A stretch of 64,000 nucleotides of DNA from CAVVMA01 sp963788205. GTDB taxonomy: Bacteria; Desulfobacterota; Binatia; Binatales; Binataceae. Below the pieces are notes generated by a model. That model did no database searches and was not told where the DNA came from. It worked only from the letters and a program-made list of their open reading frames with translations. The stretch lies in assembly GCA_963788205.1 (NCBI GenBank), contig CAWBGG010000006.1, positions 186,001 through 250,000 on the forward strand, in the 5' to 3' direction. The stretch's first letter is position 1. Each line of letters opens with the position of its first letter. Position numbers and translations under genes: made by a program. This document shows, piece after piece, positions 8,200 to 17,800 of the stretch.

Positions 8200-9432
8200 T
8201 CAAGCGTTCCAGGCGGCCTCGCGCGCGCGATCGGTAAGGGCACCGTAGGCCGCGATCATCCGCCGGATATACTCCGCCAGACGCTCGCTCTGGCGCACCA
8301 GGTTGAACTCCGCCTCGATCCGTTCGCGCCCCGCCAGGCCGTAGCGACGGCGAAGCGCGGGGTCCGCGGCGAGCCGTCCAAGCGCTTGTGACAACCCGGC
8401 AACGTCGTCTTCCTCGACCAGCAGGCCGGTCCGCTCGTGGATTACCGCCTCCCGAATTCCGCCGTGACGCGTGGCGACTACCGGCAGGCCGGTGGCCATC
8501 GCTTCGAGGATGGTATTCGGCACGCCCTCAACCTGTCCCACCTCGGGGATGAAGACGCTGGTTTGCAGACAAATGTCAGCGTTGGCGAACTCCTCCGCTA
8601 ACGCCTCGACTGCCATTTCACCGCGAAAGCGGATTGAGGCCGTAAGCCCCAAGCGTGCCACGAACGCCTGAAGGTCCTGTTCGCGTCGATGGTGCTCGGG
8701 CTTGTCGGTACTGCCGATAAAATCCAGCGACGCGCCGGGAAAATGGCGGACGAACTCCGCGAAGGCTCGGATCGCCAGCTCGTGGCCCTTGGCTGGCCGG
8801 AACCGGCCCGCCATCACGATTCTGACTGGCCGTTGGGTTTCGGCGCGCGCCGGGACGGCATAGCAATCCAGATCGATCCCCAGATGGCAGAGCAACGTGC
8901 GCTCCGGCGCCATCTGATATTCGAGCAACCGATCGACCAGGTTCTGACTCACGGCGACATAGAAGGCCGCCGGGGCAGCGCGCAGCCGCGCGTAATCGGC
9001 CGCGTACTTGCGCCCGTGAAGCTCCAGATTGGCGTCATCGCCATGAAAGATCGCCATCAGTGGCACCGACCACAGACGCGCAAGATGCAGTCCCCGCACA
9101 GCCGAACTGAAGTGGCCGACTATCGCGTCAATCCGGCCGTAGCGTTGGGTCAGCAGCCGGGCGGTTGATGCTGCCAACGAGGGCTCACTCAGTGCCTTGA
9201 ATTCCTGGTGCCGCAGCACTTCGACCGCGTTGGCGCGGGTGTCGCCGGGATCGTCGTCTTGCGGAAAGTAGCCGGGGTTGGTCCCGCTCAAGACGATGTT
9301 CCGGAAGTACGGATCCAGCCCGACCGTCGTGCGCCAAGCCCCCGGATGATGGCGGCGTCCAAACTCAAAAGTGCAAAGGTGCAGGAGCGTTGGCAGCGAA
9401 GGTCCGCCGCGCGGCTGGCTTGCAATGGTCAC
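8200..9432 (-). CDS. Glycosyltransferase family 4 (GT-B fold)
   Basis: 410 residues. An N-terminal acceptor domain contains the IFHGDD motif (about 140-145). A C-terminal nucleotide-sugar domain has the strand VRIVMAGRFRPAKGHE (about 204-219) and the E-x7-E signature in EGVPNTILEAMATGLPVVAT (about 315-334). It should move a sugar from an activated donor to a lipid- or glycan-linked acceptor on the cytoplasmic face of the membrane. The GTG start overlaps the stop of the upstream PIG-L-like remnant by four bases (GTGA), so it was once, or still is, translated as the last member of a three-gene set. Donor and acceptor cannot be told from the sequence. Confidence 0.9.
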   Translation of the reverse strand: MTIASQPRGGPSLPTLLHLCTFEFGRRHHPGAWRTTVGLDPYFRNIVLSGTNPGYFPQDDDPGDTRANAVEVLRHQEFKALSEPSLAASTARLLTQRYGRIDAIVGHFSSAVRGLHLARLWSVPLMAIFHGDDANLELHGRKYAADYARLRAAPAAFYVAVSQNLVDRLLEYQMAPERTLLCHLGIDLDCYAVPARAETQRPVRIVMAGRFRPAKGHELAIRAFAEFVRHFPGASLDFIGSTDKPEHHRREQDLQAFVARLGLTASIRFRGEMAVEALAEEFANADICLQTSVFIPEVGQVEGVPNTILEAMATGLPVVATRHGGIREAVIHERTGLLVEEDDVAGLSQALGRLAADPALRRRYGLAGRERIEAEFNLVRQSERLAEYIRRMIAAYGALTDRAREAAWNA

Positions 9433-9626
9433 TTTGCCGGCTCCGCCGCAGACTGCCAGCGGCCCGCTGCGGCGCGCGCCGCGTCCGCGCCCGGCTCGCC
9501 ACCCCCGTCGGTCAGGATCACGAGCTTGGGGCGCAAGCGCTGCACGATCCCGAAGATCGCCGCTTCATGGTTGGGATGGCTCAGCACCACCAGGCGGCGA
9601 ATGCCGGAGTTATCCAGCGCCGTCAT
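9429..9626 (-). pseudogene. PIG-L-like deacetylase remnant, 65 codons
   Basis: The 65-residue frame opens like a PIG-L/LmbE-type deacetylase: RLVVLSHPNHEAAIF (the family normally has HPDDE for zinc binding) followed by LRPKLVILTDGGGEP. It then ends after only about 20 low-complexity residues, whereas the family has about 200 or more. Start and stop are kept in frame with both neighbours (ATGA upstream, GTGA downstream), so an internal in-frame deletion seems more likely than a nonsense change. Asp to Asn in the zinc motif also argues against activity. It could instead be a genuine short protein. Confidence 0.5.
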
Positions 9627-9829
9627 GTTGTGATTCCGTTCCGCGCCGGGGCGGATGCGGCGTAGAGTTGCAGGAACTCCCGCGTCACGGTGTCCCAGTC
9701 GCGCATCGTGCGGCTGCGGACATGTCCCTGCGCAGCGAGGCGTGGAGCCGTCTCATCTAACACCCGCTCTATTCCACCCGCTCCGTCCGCGACCAGCGTT
9801 CCCTTCGAGCCCAGGACAACGATTTTCAT
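9623..9829 (-). pseudogene. Glycosyltransferase remnant with both ends joined, 68 codons
   Basis: The first 35 residues look like the start of a GT-B glycosyltransferase (MKIVVLGSKG, then GGIERVLDETAPRLAAQGH). The next residues, RTMRDWDTVTREFLQLY, look like the extreme C-terminus of the same type of enzyme (DW-x-VT-x-x-F-x-x-LY). About 300 residues that normally lie between are missing. The frame stays open and overlaps the next gene by ATGA. This is best read as a gene with a large in-frame internal deletion, or a join made during assembly. Confidence 0.55.
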
Positions 9830-9949
9830 CGGGGTTGGCCGGCAGTCGTCTGCATAACGGATCGGATCCCGGTAGCATCTAAGCCGACGCGGGGCGCTAT
9901 ATCCAGTCCTACGCGGCCAGAATGCCGAAGAAACGGAAAGATTGCTGAA

Positions 9950-9983
9950 AAAGCGAAGGCTGCCGAGATTCCCTCAGCAGCCT
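9950..9983 (-). terminator. Rho-independent terminator after the 10.0-10.7 kb secreted protein gene
   Basis: Read on the - strand, AGGCTGC-TGAG and CTCG-GCAGCCT form a stem (seven pairs, one mismatch, three pairs) with a five-base loop, followed by TTCGCTTTTTC. It lies 59 bases beyond the stop of the gene ending at 10042. Confidence 0.65.
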
Positions 9984-10041
9984 CCTGCCCAATACGATTT
10001 ACCTCTTCGATGTTGTCAGGCCGCGCGACACGGCCATCGAT

Positions 10042-10656
10042 TCAGTAGATCCATTTATCCTGCTTCTTGTCCCAGCGGAAAATCTCGGTGGTGTTGGTAA
10101 TGCTGTCGGGCTTGGGCGCCGCGTGGCGGGCTTCATCGAGCGTCTTGCCTTCCAGCTTGTACTCGAACTCCTGGTAGAAGAGCTTGCCGACCGGGATGCC
10201 CTTGGACGACTGCTTGCAGCTGCATTGCTGGATTTTTCCATACCCGACGTAGGTTGTACTCTCCAGTCCGCCGCCGTCCAACTTCCAGGCCAGATGCGCG
10301 ACATTGTTGCGCTCGCGCTCCCGCAGCTTTGCGCCCCAATCGCTGCAGAAAGCCGGGAATTGCTTCTCGGCCTTGGCGAACAGCCGGTCTGAAAGCAGCT
10401 TTCGCGGCGAGAGCTTCTCCAACTCCGCCTTTACGCGCTGGAGCCTCGAGGCGGCCGTCGGCTGGGACGCCGCGGAGGCGCCCGCCTGCGGCGCAGCGGC
10501 TGGAGAGGCCGCGGGCTGCGGGGCGGCCGCCTGCGCGGCAATGTCGGGCTGCGGCGAGGCGCACCACGCGGCGCTGCCCGACAGCACGGTGGAACCCAAG
10601 GCGATTGCAACGATTGCTGGTAGTCGCATAATCCTACTTATTGCATGTTTTCGCAT
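10042..10656 (-). CDS. Secreted protein of unknown function
   Basis: 204 residues from the ATG at 10656; an ATG at 10629 would give a shorter n-region. Residues 10-33 form a signal peptide ending AAWCASP. A low-complexity Ala/Pro/Gln/Ser stretch follows (about 34-65), then a charged domain with three cysteines: FPAFCSDWGAKLRERERNN, KIQQCSCKQSSKG and a C-terminal TTEIFRWDKKQDKWIY. The CSC pair may bind a metal or form a disulfide in the periplasm. No family was recognised. It lies 79 bases downstream of the OmpA-type lipoprotein gene in the same direction and ends in its own terminator, so both may form one envelope transcription unit. Confidence 0.7.
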   Translation of the reverse strand: MRKHAISRIMRLPAIVAIALGSTVLSGSAAWCASPQPDIAAQAAAPQPAASPAAAPQAGASAASQPTAASRLQRVKAELEKLSPRKLLSDRLFAKAEKQFPAFCSDWGAKLRERERNNVAHLAWKLDGGGLESTTYVGYGKIQQCSCKQSSKGIPVGKLFYQEFEYKLEGKTLDEARHAAPKPDSITNTTEIFRWDKKQDKWIY

Positions 10657-10735
10657 GCGACCCAAGAGCCTTTTTTCGCTGCTTCGCGCCCGGCTGCCGC
10701 CGCGCAGCCTCCAACGTGTCGGCCGCGTTTTCAGC

Positions 10736-11455
10736 TCATTGCGGAACCAGTTCCACGCGCCGGTTCTGTGCGCGCCCTTCGTCGGTGTCGTTGGTGGCCA
10801 CGAAGTCGGTCTTGCCGAATCCGTGCGGAACCAAACGGGTGTCGGGAATTCCCTTGCCTTCGAGGTACTTGGCGACTGCGGCCGAGCGCCGTTCTGACAG
10901 CTTCTGGTTATAATCGTCGCCCCCGATCGCGTCGCAGTATCCGTTGACGTCGACGGTGACCTCGGCATGGGCCTTGAGCGTCTCGGCCGCTTCGTCGAGC
11001 ACCGGCTCGTCGTCGGGACGGATGTCGGACTTGTTGAAGTCGAAATGGACGCCCCTAAGCACCAGCTTTTCCTTGGCTGGTGGCGGCGGCGGTGGCGGTG
11101 GAGGCGGCGGCGGAGGCGCCGCCTGCGCGACCTGCTGTGGCGGCGGTGGCGGCTTCAGCGGATCGCAGATGAAGTGTCCGGCCACGGCCCCGATTACGGC
11201 TCCAACCACCGCGCCCCCAACTCCGGCGTAAACCCGGTTGTCGGGGTGCGCTTGGCTGACATCGCCGCCATGCGTGTGGTTGACAATAACGATGCCTGAA
11301 GCGGCACCGGCGGCAGCGCCTGCTACCGCTCCGAGTCCCGCGCATTGACCCCATTCTCTCGGCTGTTGCATCTGCGCACAGCCCGCCAGCATCGCCATGC
11401 AGTAGATGAGACCGGCGAGCGCTGCGGCTGAAGCCATTCCCGTCCTGTGCCTCAT
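10736..11455 (-). CDS. OmpA-family lipoprotein with glycine zipper and polyproline linker
   Basis: 239 residues. A lipoprotein signal ends in LAGC (lipidated C26). Next comes an Ala/Gly-rich membrane-active segment (about 40-95, GAVAGAAAGAASG and GAVVGAVIGAVAG), then a run of thirteen prolines (about 112-126) that should span part of the periplasm. A C-terminal OmpA/MotB peptidoglycan-binding domain follows (about 130-239), with FDFNKSDIRPD, VNGYCDAIGGDDYNQKLSERRS and the closing NRRVEL. This layout anchors the outer membrane to peptidoglycan, like Pal or YiaD. A strong ribosome binding site (GGGAGGAGG) precedes the ATG. The GGC/GGT tract near 11077-11118 on the + strand is just the polyproline code. 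Confidence 0.9.
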   Translation of the reverse strand: MRHRTGMASAAALAGLIYCMAMLAGCAQMQQPREWGQCAGLGAVAGAAAGAASGIVIVNHTHGGDVSQAHPDNRVYAGVGGAVVGAVIGAVAGHFICDPLKPPPPPQQVAQAAPPPPPPPPPPPPPAKEKLVLRGVHFDFNKSDIRPDDEPVLDEAAETLKAHAEVTVDVNGYCDAIGGDDYNQKLSERRSAAVAKYLEGKGIPDTRLVPHGFGKTDFVATNDTDEGRAQNRRVELVPQ

Positions 11456-11708
11456 GAAATCCTCCTCCCGCGAAAGTTCCAGACCAAACCGGTAACGATT
11501 TTCCCCAGACCCCCGGCGCCCCGGTTAAAGCGGGGCGTTGGCACTATATTCCACAAAATCTGACGATCGGAAAGGGGGCGGAACTCCCTGTTCCGCGCGG
11601 AACGACACAGAAACCCCCGCAGGGCGGTGTCTCGCAATCTCCCCCGGCCATAGTCAGGCAGCCTAAACCGGTCCGAACCGAGGTTCAAGACTTGCGGCTC
11701 AATCTTGC

Positions 11709-11714
11709 TACAAT
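11709..11714 (+). promoter_or_regulatory. -10 box of uvrB, placed for a leaderless transcript
   Basis: TACAAT ends six bases before the uvrB ATG, so transcription would start at or next to the start codon. No ribosome binding site is visible. A matching -35 box is not clear. Confidence 0.45.
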
Positions 11715-11720
11715 GCCGGC

Positions 11721-13967
11721 ATGCTTTCGCTGGCACGTGGCAAGGAAGGCACTTTCCGCCTGGTCTCGGGCTATCGTCCGCAGGGTGATCAACCCGCCGC
11801 GATCGAGGCGCTCACCCGCAATGTCCAGGACGGCGTCAAGCATCAGGTGCTGCTGGGGGTCACCGGTTCGGGCAAGACCTTCACGATGGCCAACGTGATC
11901 GCGAAAGTGAATCGGCCCGCACTCGTGATCGCCCCCAACAAGACCCTGGCCGCGCAGTTGTACAACGAATTCAAGAGCCTGTTTCCCGAAAACGCGGTAC
12001 GCTACTTCGTTTCGTACTACGACTACTTTCAACCCGAAGCCTACCTCCCCTCGACCGACACGTATATCGAGAAGGACTCCAGCATCAACGACGAGATCGA
12101 CAAGTTGCGCCATTCGGCCACCAAAGCCCTGCTGGAGCGCAACGACGTGCTGATCGTTGCCTCGGTTTCGTGCATCTACGGCCTGGGCGAGCCGGAAGTG
12201 TACTTCGAGATGCTGGTCTTCCTCGAGGAGGGTCAGAACGTCGAGCGCGATCGGATGCTGCGCAAGCTTGTGGATATCCATTACCAGCGCAACGACTACG
12301 ATTTCCATCGCGGCACCTTCCGCGTGCGTGGCGATACCGTCGAGGTGTTTCCCGCCTACGAAGAGAGCCGGGCGGTCCGGGTCGAGTTCTTTGGCGATCA
12401 AGTCGAGGCGCTGTACGAGATCGACCCGCTGCGCGGCAAGGTGATTCGCAAGCTTCAGAGCGTGGCAATCTATCCGGCCTCGCATTACGTGACCACCTCC
12501 GATCGGATGGAAACCGCGGTGCACAACATCCGCGCGGAGCTCAAGGAGCGGCTCGAATTCTTCCGCGCGCACGACCGCCTGCTCGAAGCGCAGCGCCTGG
12601 AGCAGCGCACGATGTACGATCTCGAATTGCTTGCCGAGATGGGCTTCTGTCCGGGAATCGAGAATTACTCGCGCCATCTCACCGGGCGCGCGCCGGGCCA
12701 GCCGCCGCCCACGCTGCTCGATTACTTTCCGCATAACTTCCTCGCGTTTGTCGATGAGAGCCACCAGACGATTCCCCAGCTCGGCGGGATGTATCGCGGC
12801 GACCGCTCGCGCAAGGAAACGCTGGTCGAGTTCGGCTTCCGGCTGCCCTCGGCGCTCGATAACCGGCCGTTGAATTTCGAGGAATGGGAGGGGCTGGTCA
12901 GCCAAGTGATGTACGTTTCGGCCACGCCCGCCGACTACGAGCTCAAGAAATCCGGCGGCCTGGTCGTCGAGCAGTTAATCCGCCCGACCGGGCTTATCGA
13001 CCCCGAAATCGAGGTACGCAAGGCCGGGACGCAGGTCGACGACCTGCTCGAACAAATCCACAAGCGCGTGGAACTGCGCGAGCGCACGCTGGTCACCTGC
13101 CTGACCAAGAAGATGGCCGAGGACCTGACCGACTACTATCACGACCTCGGCGTGCGAGTGCGCTATCTGCACTCCGATATCGAGACTATCGAGCGGGTCG
13201 AGATCATCCGCGCGCTCAGAAAGGGCGACTTCGACGTACTGGTGGGAATCAATCTGCTGCGCGAGGGGCTCGACCTGCCCGAAGTGTCGCTGGTCGCAAT
13301 CCTCGACGCCGACAAGGAAGGCTTTCTGCGCTCGGCGCGTTCACTTATCCAGACCATCGGCCGCGCCGCTCGCAACTTGAACGGCAAAGTGATCATGTAC
13401 GCCGACGCGATGACCAACTCGATGCGAATCGCGATCGACGAGACCGATCGCCGCCGCGCCAAACAGTTTGTCTATAACGAAGAGCACGGCATCACGCCGG
13501 CGTCGATCGTCAAGGCGATCGATGCGTCGCTGGTCGAGATGTACTCGCCCGAATGGGCGGTGGTTCCGGAGATCGGCGATGAACCCGGCGAAAAACCGGA
13601 GGTTGTTCCGCCGCACGAGCTTCCCGATCGCATCACCGCGTTGCGGCGCGAGATGATGGAAGCGGCCGTCAAGCTCGAATACGAGCGCGCCGCGCAGTTG
13701 CGGGATCGGATCAAGCGGCTGGAGCGGATGGCATTCGGGCTGGATAAACAGAAGCCCGCCGCACCGGCGAAGCCGCCGGGCAGCGCCCATTCGAGCGCCA
13801 GCGATCAGGCGGAAGGTCGGCACCGAGGTCACAAGATAGTGGGAATCGGCGCCCAGAACCCCAGCCGCACGCGCGGCCGCCGCGGCGCTGGCGCCGCCAC
13901 CGGCGCTGCCGCCGGAGCCTCGCAGAAGCAGGGCCGGTTGAAGCTGGTTCCCGATCGCCCAGATTAG
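11721..13967 (+). CDS. uvrB: UvrB, excinuclease ABC subunit B
   Basis: 748 residues, some 70 longer than usual because of a Pro/Ala/Gly-rich tail. Walker A is GVTGSGKT (46-53), the damage-probing beta-hairpin lies in YYDYFQPEAYLPSTDTYIEK (about 98-117), Walker B-like FVDESHQT is near 345, and helicase motif VI is QTIGRAARN. The UVR domain that binds UvrC is near 640-675 (LRREMMEAAVKLEYERAAQL). UvrB receives the lesion from UvrA, opens the strands and recruits UvrC in nucleotide excision repair. The start is supported by a -10 box six bases upstream. The extra tail is basic and of low complexity. uvrC is 5.6 kb downstream. Confidence 0.98.
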   Translation: MLSLARGKEGTFRLVSGYRPQGDQPAAIEALTRNVQDGVKHQVLLGVTGSGKTFTMANVIAKVNRPALVIAPNKTLAAQLYNEFKSLFPENAVRYFVSYYDYFQPEAYLPSTDTYIEKDSSINDEIDKLRHSATKALLERNDVLIVASVSCIYGLGEPEVYFEMLVFLEEGQNVERDRMLRKLVDIHYQRNDYDFHRGTFRVRGDTVEVFPAYEESRAVRVEFFGDQVEALYEIDPLRGKVIRKLQSVAIYPASHYVTTSDRMETAVHNIRAELKERLEFFRAHDRLLEAQRLEQRTMYDLELLAEMGFCPGIENYSRHLTGRAPGQPPPTLLDYFPHNFLAFVDESHQTIPQLGGMYRGDRSRKETLVEFGFRLPSALDNRPLNFEEWEGLVSQVMYVSATPADYELKKSGGLVVEQLIRPTGLIDPEIEVRKAGTQVDDLLEQIHKRVELRERTLVTCLTKKMAEDLTDYYHDLGVRVRYLHSDIETIERVEIIRALRKGDFDVLVGINLLREGLDLPEVSLVAILDADKEGFLRSARSLIQTIGRAARNLNGKVIMYADAMTNSMRIAIDETDRRRAKQFVYNEEHGITPASIVKAIDASLVEMYSPEWAVVPEIGDEPGEKPEVVPPHELPDRITALRREMMEAAVKLEYERAAQLRDRIKRLERMAFGLDKQKPAAPAKPPGSAHSSASDQAEGRHRGHKIVGIGAQNPSRTRGRRGAGAATGAAAGASQKQGRLKLVPDRPD

Positions 13968-13994
13968 ACTTCTTGATCCCACCGGAGAAAACAG

Positions 13995-14738
13995 TTGCGA
14001 ATCATTTCCCTCGAACGTGTCCTGGTCGCCGTCACTGACTTCGATCGATCCTGCGACAACTGGCGCAAAGCCGGCTTCTCGCTCGAGGTCGCCGCGAACG
14101 GCGCGCATCCGATCCGCAGCGCGCGCTTCGCTTCCGGCGCGGTAAGCGTCGAGCTCTGCGCCGCGCAGGGCGCTCCCGATCCCACCGATCCGATGGCGGT
14201 GCAGATGGCGGAGGCAGCCGCGCGCGGCGGCGGGATCTTCGGATGGCTCTGGGGCGTGGCCCACGCGGAGGGCGAGGTCTTTGCCGAACGCTCGCGGGCC
14301 CACGAGTTGCTCAACGGAGTCTTCACCGGCGCGATCGCCAAAGCGCGCGAATCCGCACCGCCTGCCGCCCCGCCCAATGCCAACACCGTCGCCTGGCTGG
14401 AGCACATGGTCGTGATGGTCCCGCAACTCGACGAGGCGATCGTCGCCTTCGAGCGCGTCGGCTTGCCCTGCAAGCGGGTTCGCGAGGCCGGGCGCGGGAT
14501 GCGTCAGGCTTTCTTCAAGCTGAAAGAGAGCGTGTTCGAGCTGGTGGGACCGTCGGGTACCGAACCGCGATGCTGGGGGCTGGCCTTCATGTGCAACGAC
14601 GCCGCCGCCGCGGTCGCAGTCGCGCGCCGCAACGGTCTTAAGGCCACGGAACCCAAGCCCGCGGTCCAGGGCGGGCGCATCGCGCGGATCGTCGAGCCGC
14701 TCGACGGCGTAGCCGTCGCCTTCATGGACCGGCGCTAG
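13995..14738 (+). CDS. VOC-superfamily (glyoxalase-like) protein
   Basis: 247 residues from a TTG start with GGAGA about seven bases upstream. Two VOC-type halves are visible: an N-terminal module beginning ISLERVLVAVTDFDRSCDNWRKAGF and a second one beginning WLEHMVVMVPQLDEAIVAFERVGLPCKRVRE (about residue 134) and ending with IARIVEPLDGVAVAFMDRR. The spacing fits paired beta-alpha-beta-beta-beta modules. Only some of the usual metal ligands are apparent (H136 in LEHMV, E in IVEPL), so it could be a lyase, dioxygenase or binding protein. It follows uvrB by 27 bases, which suggests co-transcription but not a shared pathway. Confidence 0.75.
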   Translation: MRIISLERVLVAVTDFDRSCDNWRKAGFSLEVAANGAHPIRSARFASGAVSVELCAAQGAPDPTDPMAVQMAEAAARGGGIFGWLWGVAHAEGEVFAERSRAHELLNGVFTGAIAKARESAPPAAPPNANTVAWLEHMVVMVPQLDEAIVAFERVGLPCKRVREAGRGMRQAFFKLKESVFELVGPSGTEPRCWGLAFMCNDAAAAVAVARRNGLKATEPKPAVQGGRIARIVEPLDGVAVAFMDRR

Positions 14739-14875
14739 CGTCCACCGGCGAGCCGGTTTGCCCGGCCGGCGCCGGCTGACAGGAGGCGCCCAATCCGGCC
14801 GCCCCGGCCGATTGCCTCGCCCTCTGCCTCAATGATATAAAATCCTACAGTATGTTATCTGGAGGAGGGGTGGGC

Positions 14876-17800
14876 ATGCGCGGGCATACGTATACGCGGC
14901 GTTCGATCTCTCGGTTCGGGGGATTGCTGTCTGGATTTGCGCTGGTCGCGGTAGCGGCGATGATCGCGATCGCGGGCACTCCCGGCAGCGCCGGCGACAC
15001 GACCGCCGACGTAGCCCTGGGGCAGACCGATTTCGTCCATAACATGGTGAATTTCGGCGGCCTCAACGCGCTCAATGCGCCGGGCGGGGTCGCGATCGAC
15101 TCCGGCGGTCATGTTTATGTCGCGGACGTCGGGAACAACCGCGTGCTCGGATTCGCGAATGTGGCCGCGCTCGCCAACGGCGCTTCGGCCGCGATCGTAA
15201 TCGGCCAACCTGATCCCTTCTCTTACGCCTGCACTACCACGCCGGCGGGCCTTTGCCTTGGTGGCCCGACGTGCGTCGCCTCCAACACGAATGTCGCGGG
15301 CGTCGCGGTCGACGCGAGCGGAAATCTATACGTTGCCGATGCCTGCAATAACCGGGTGCTCGAATTCAACTCGCCTTTTAACAGCAACGGTGTCGTCCAG
15401 GGCGAGGCGGCCAATCTGGTATTCGGCCAGGGAGGGAGCTTCACCGCAAATGCCTGCGCCAGCGATCCCAACGGCCTCTGCGTGCCCACCGGCGTAGCCG
15501 TCGATTCGACCGGCAACGTCTTTGTCGCGGACATGGGCAACAACCGCGTACTTGAATACGATCGGCCGCTGGTTGCCGATAGCGGCTGTACGCCCGATGC
15601 GGCCGGAAGGGGATGCTCCGGCGACACCAATGCCGACTTGGTCTTCGGCCAGTCCGACTATATTGATCCGGACGGAAGCCCCGGCTTCCAGGGCTGCAAC
15701 GACGGCGTCTATCCGGGCGACGATGACGGGACTCATCCTCTCGGTCTGGGTCCGGACAGTCTTTGCGCTCCGTCGGGCGTGGCAGTTGACGGCGCCGGCA
15801 ACCTCTACGTGGCGGATACGATCAACGCGCGAGTGCTCGAATATAATCCACCTTTTACCCCGGGACCCGACGGCAGTGGGCCGGTCGCAAATCTGATCTT
15901 CGGGCCGGCCAGCTTTTTCGCGGTAGGCGCCTGCGGCGACGGCCTTTGCGGGCCCACGGGTGTAACAGTCGATTCCAGCGGCAATCTGTACGTTGCCGAT
16001 CCCGCGGGCAGTGTCACCGGTCCCCCAGGCAGCGACGTGGTCGAGTACTCGCCTCCGTTCATAGTTGCACCGCCGATAGACGTCGTTCCCATTCCAACTA
16101 AGGGAAACCTTCCGGCGCGCAGCTTTGGGCTCCTAAACCCCTACGGCAACCCCAATGGCGCGGCGAACCCTCCGTTCCGCGCAGCCTTTTGTAACGGCAA
16201 TCAGATTGCGCTCAGCGCAGGCAGCCTCTGCGCGCCCGCGGGCGTGGCAGTCGATCCAGCCGGCGATCTGTTCGTGGCCGATACCAACAACAACCGCTTG
16301 CTGGAGTACTTCACGCCGTTGTCGATCACGAGTGTGCCCGGGTCAGGCGATAATGTCGCCGACTTGGCACTCGGGCAGATCGACCTGATCCATAACATGG
16401 CGAATTTCGGTGGTCTCACTGCGGTCAACGCCGCGGCCGGAGTGGTCTCGGATGCGGCCGGCCGTGCGTACGTTGCAGATATCAATAACAATCGCGTCCT
16501 GGGATGGAGCAGTATTGCCGCTCAAGGCGCTGGACTTCCCGCCGATATCGTCATCGGCCAGCCCGACCCCTGGTCATACCTATGCGACGTTCAGTACGCG
16601 ACGTACTCTGCCAGAGCAACAACGCTCTGCTTTTCCCTCCAGGGGGTCACGGGCGGCGGAGTCGCGGTCGATTCGGCCGGCAATGTGTGGGTTGCCGACT
16701 TCAACAACAGCCGCGTGCTCGAATATGACCAGCCGTTTGCGAGTGGGATAACCTGGGGCCAGCCGGCCAGCCATGTAATCGGGCAGCGCGGCGCTTTCTA
16801 CACCGGCTATTGCGTCGGCGGACCCCTTCAGCTGGATGCCGGCGACGACGGCCTTTGCGGCCCCGAGAGCGTGGCGCTCGACGCAACGGGCAACCTCTAC
16901 GTCGCCGATGCCGCCAACAATCGCGTGGTCGAGTACGATACGCCGCTCAAGAATGCTGAGTTGGGCCTGGACTACAGCATCGCGGACCTGGTCTTCGGCC
17001 AGCCGAACCTGTCGTCGAAGAATTGCGCCGACGGCGTCATCTCGACCGACGCGTCCGGGACCGGGCCGGACAGCCTGTGCGCGCCGCGGGGACTTGCGCT
17101 CGATTCGGTTGGCAACCTCTATGTGGCCGACACCGGCGACAACCGCGTGCTCGAGTACAATTCGCCGCTCCTGGCGACTCAGACCCCGGGTTCAGGCGAC
17201 AATGTCGCTGATTTGGTCCTCGGCCAGTTGGGCAGCTTCACCCAAGTCGGATGCAACCTGGGATCCGGGGGCCTGTGCGCGCCCACGGGAGTGGCATTGG
17301 ATTCGCTCGAAAATCTCTATGTCGCTGACGCCAGCGACAATCGCGTGGTCGCCTACAGTGATCCGATCGCGACCCTGGACAATACTCTCGGCGCCACGCT
17401 GGTCTTTGGCCAGAACGGTTCGTTCTCCAATAGCCAGTGCGGCAACGGCGGCACGACCGAGACCACTCTTCCCGTACCCGCATTCGCTGTACCCGGCACA
17501 CTGATAGGAGTGCCCCTGGCCGGGCCTGTGACACCGACTCCGACCGCAACTCCGAGTCGCAACGCGCTCGATGCGCGGGTCGGTTCTGCGGCCGCGATGG
17601 TAAATCACGATGCGATAGCCGATGCGCAGGCGACCCCCGGCCTGCTCAGCGCCGACAGTCTGTGCGATCCGGCCGCGGTCGCAATCGATCCCGCGAACAA
17701 CCTATACGTGGCGGACGCGGGCAACAATCGCGTGTTGAAATTCGATCAACCGGTGGTGCCGACGCCAGCGCCCACCGGCATTGCGACGCCGGGCCCCACG

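Noticed and set aside
10042..10968. 308-codon version of the secreted protein gene
   Set aside because: The upstream part overlaps the OmpA-type gene in another frame and has no family features; the signal peptide fixes the start at 10656 or 10629.
11074..11122. GGC/GGT trinucleotide tract that resembles a microsatellite
   Set aside because: On the - strand it encodes the polyproline linker of the OmpA-type lipoprotein, a normal feature of that family.
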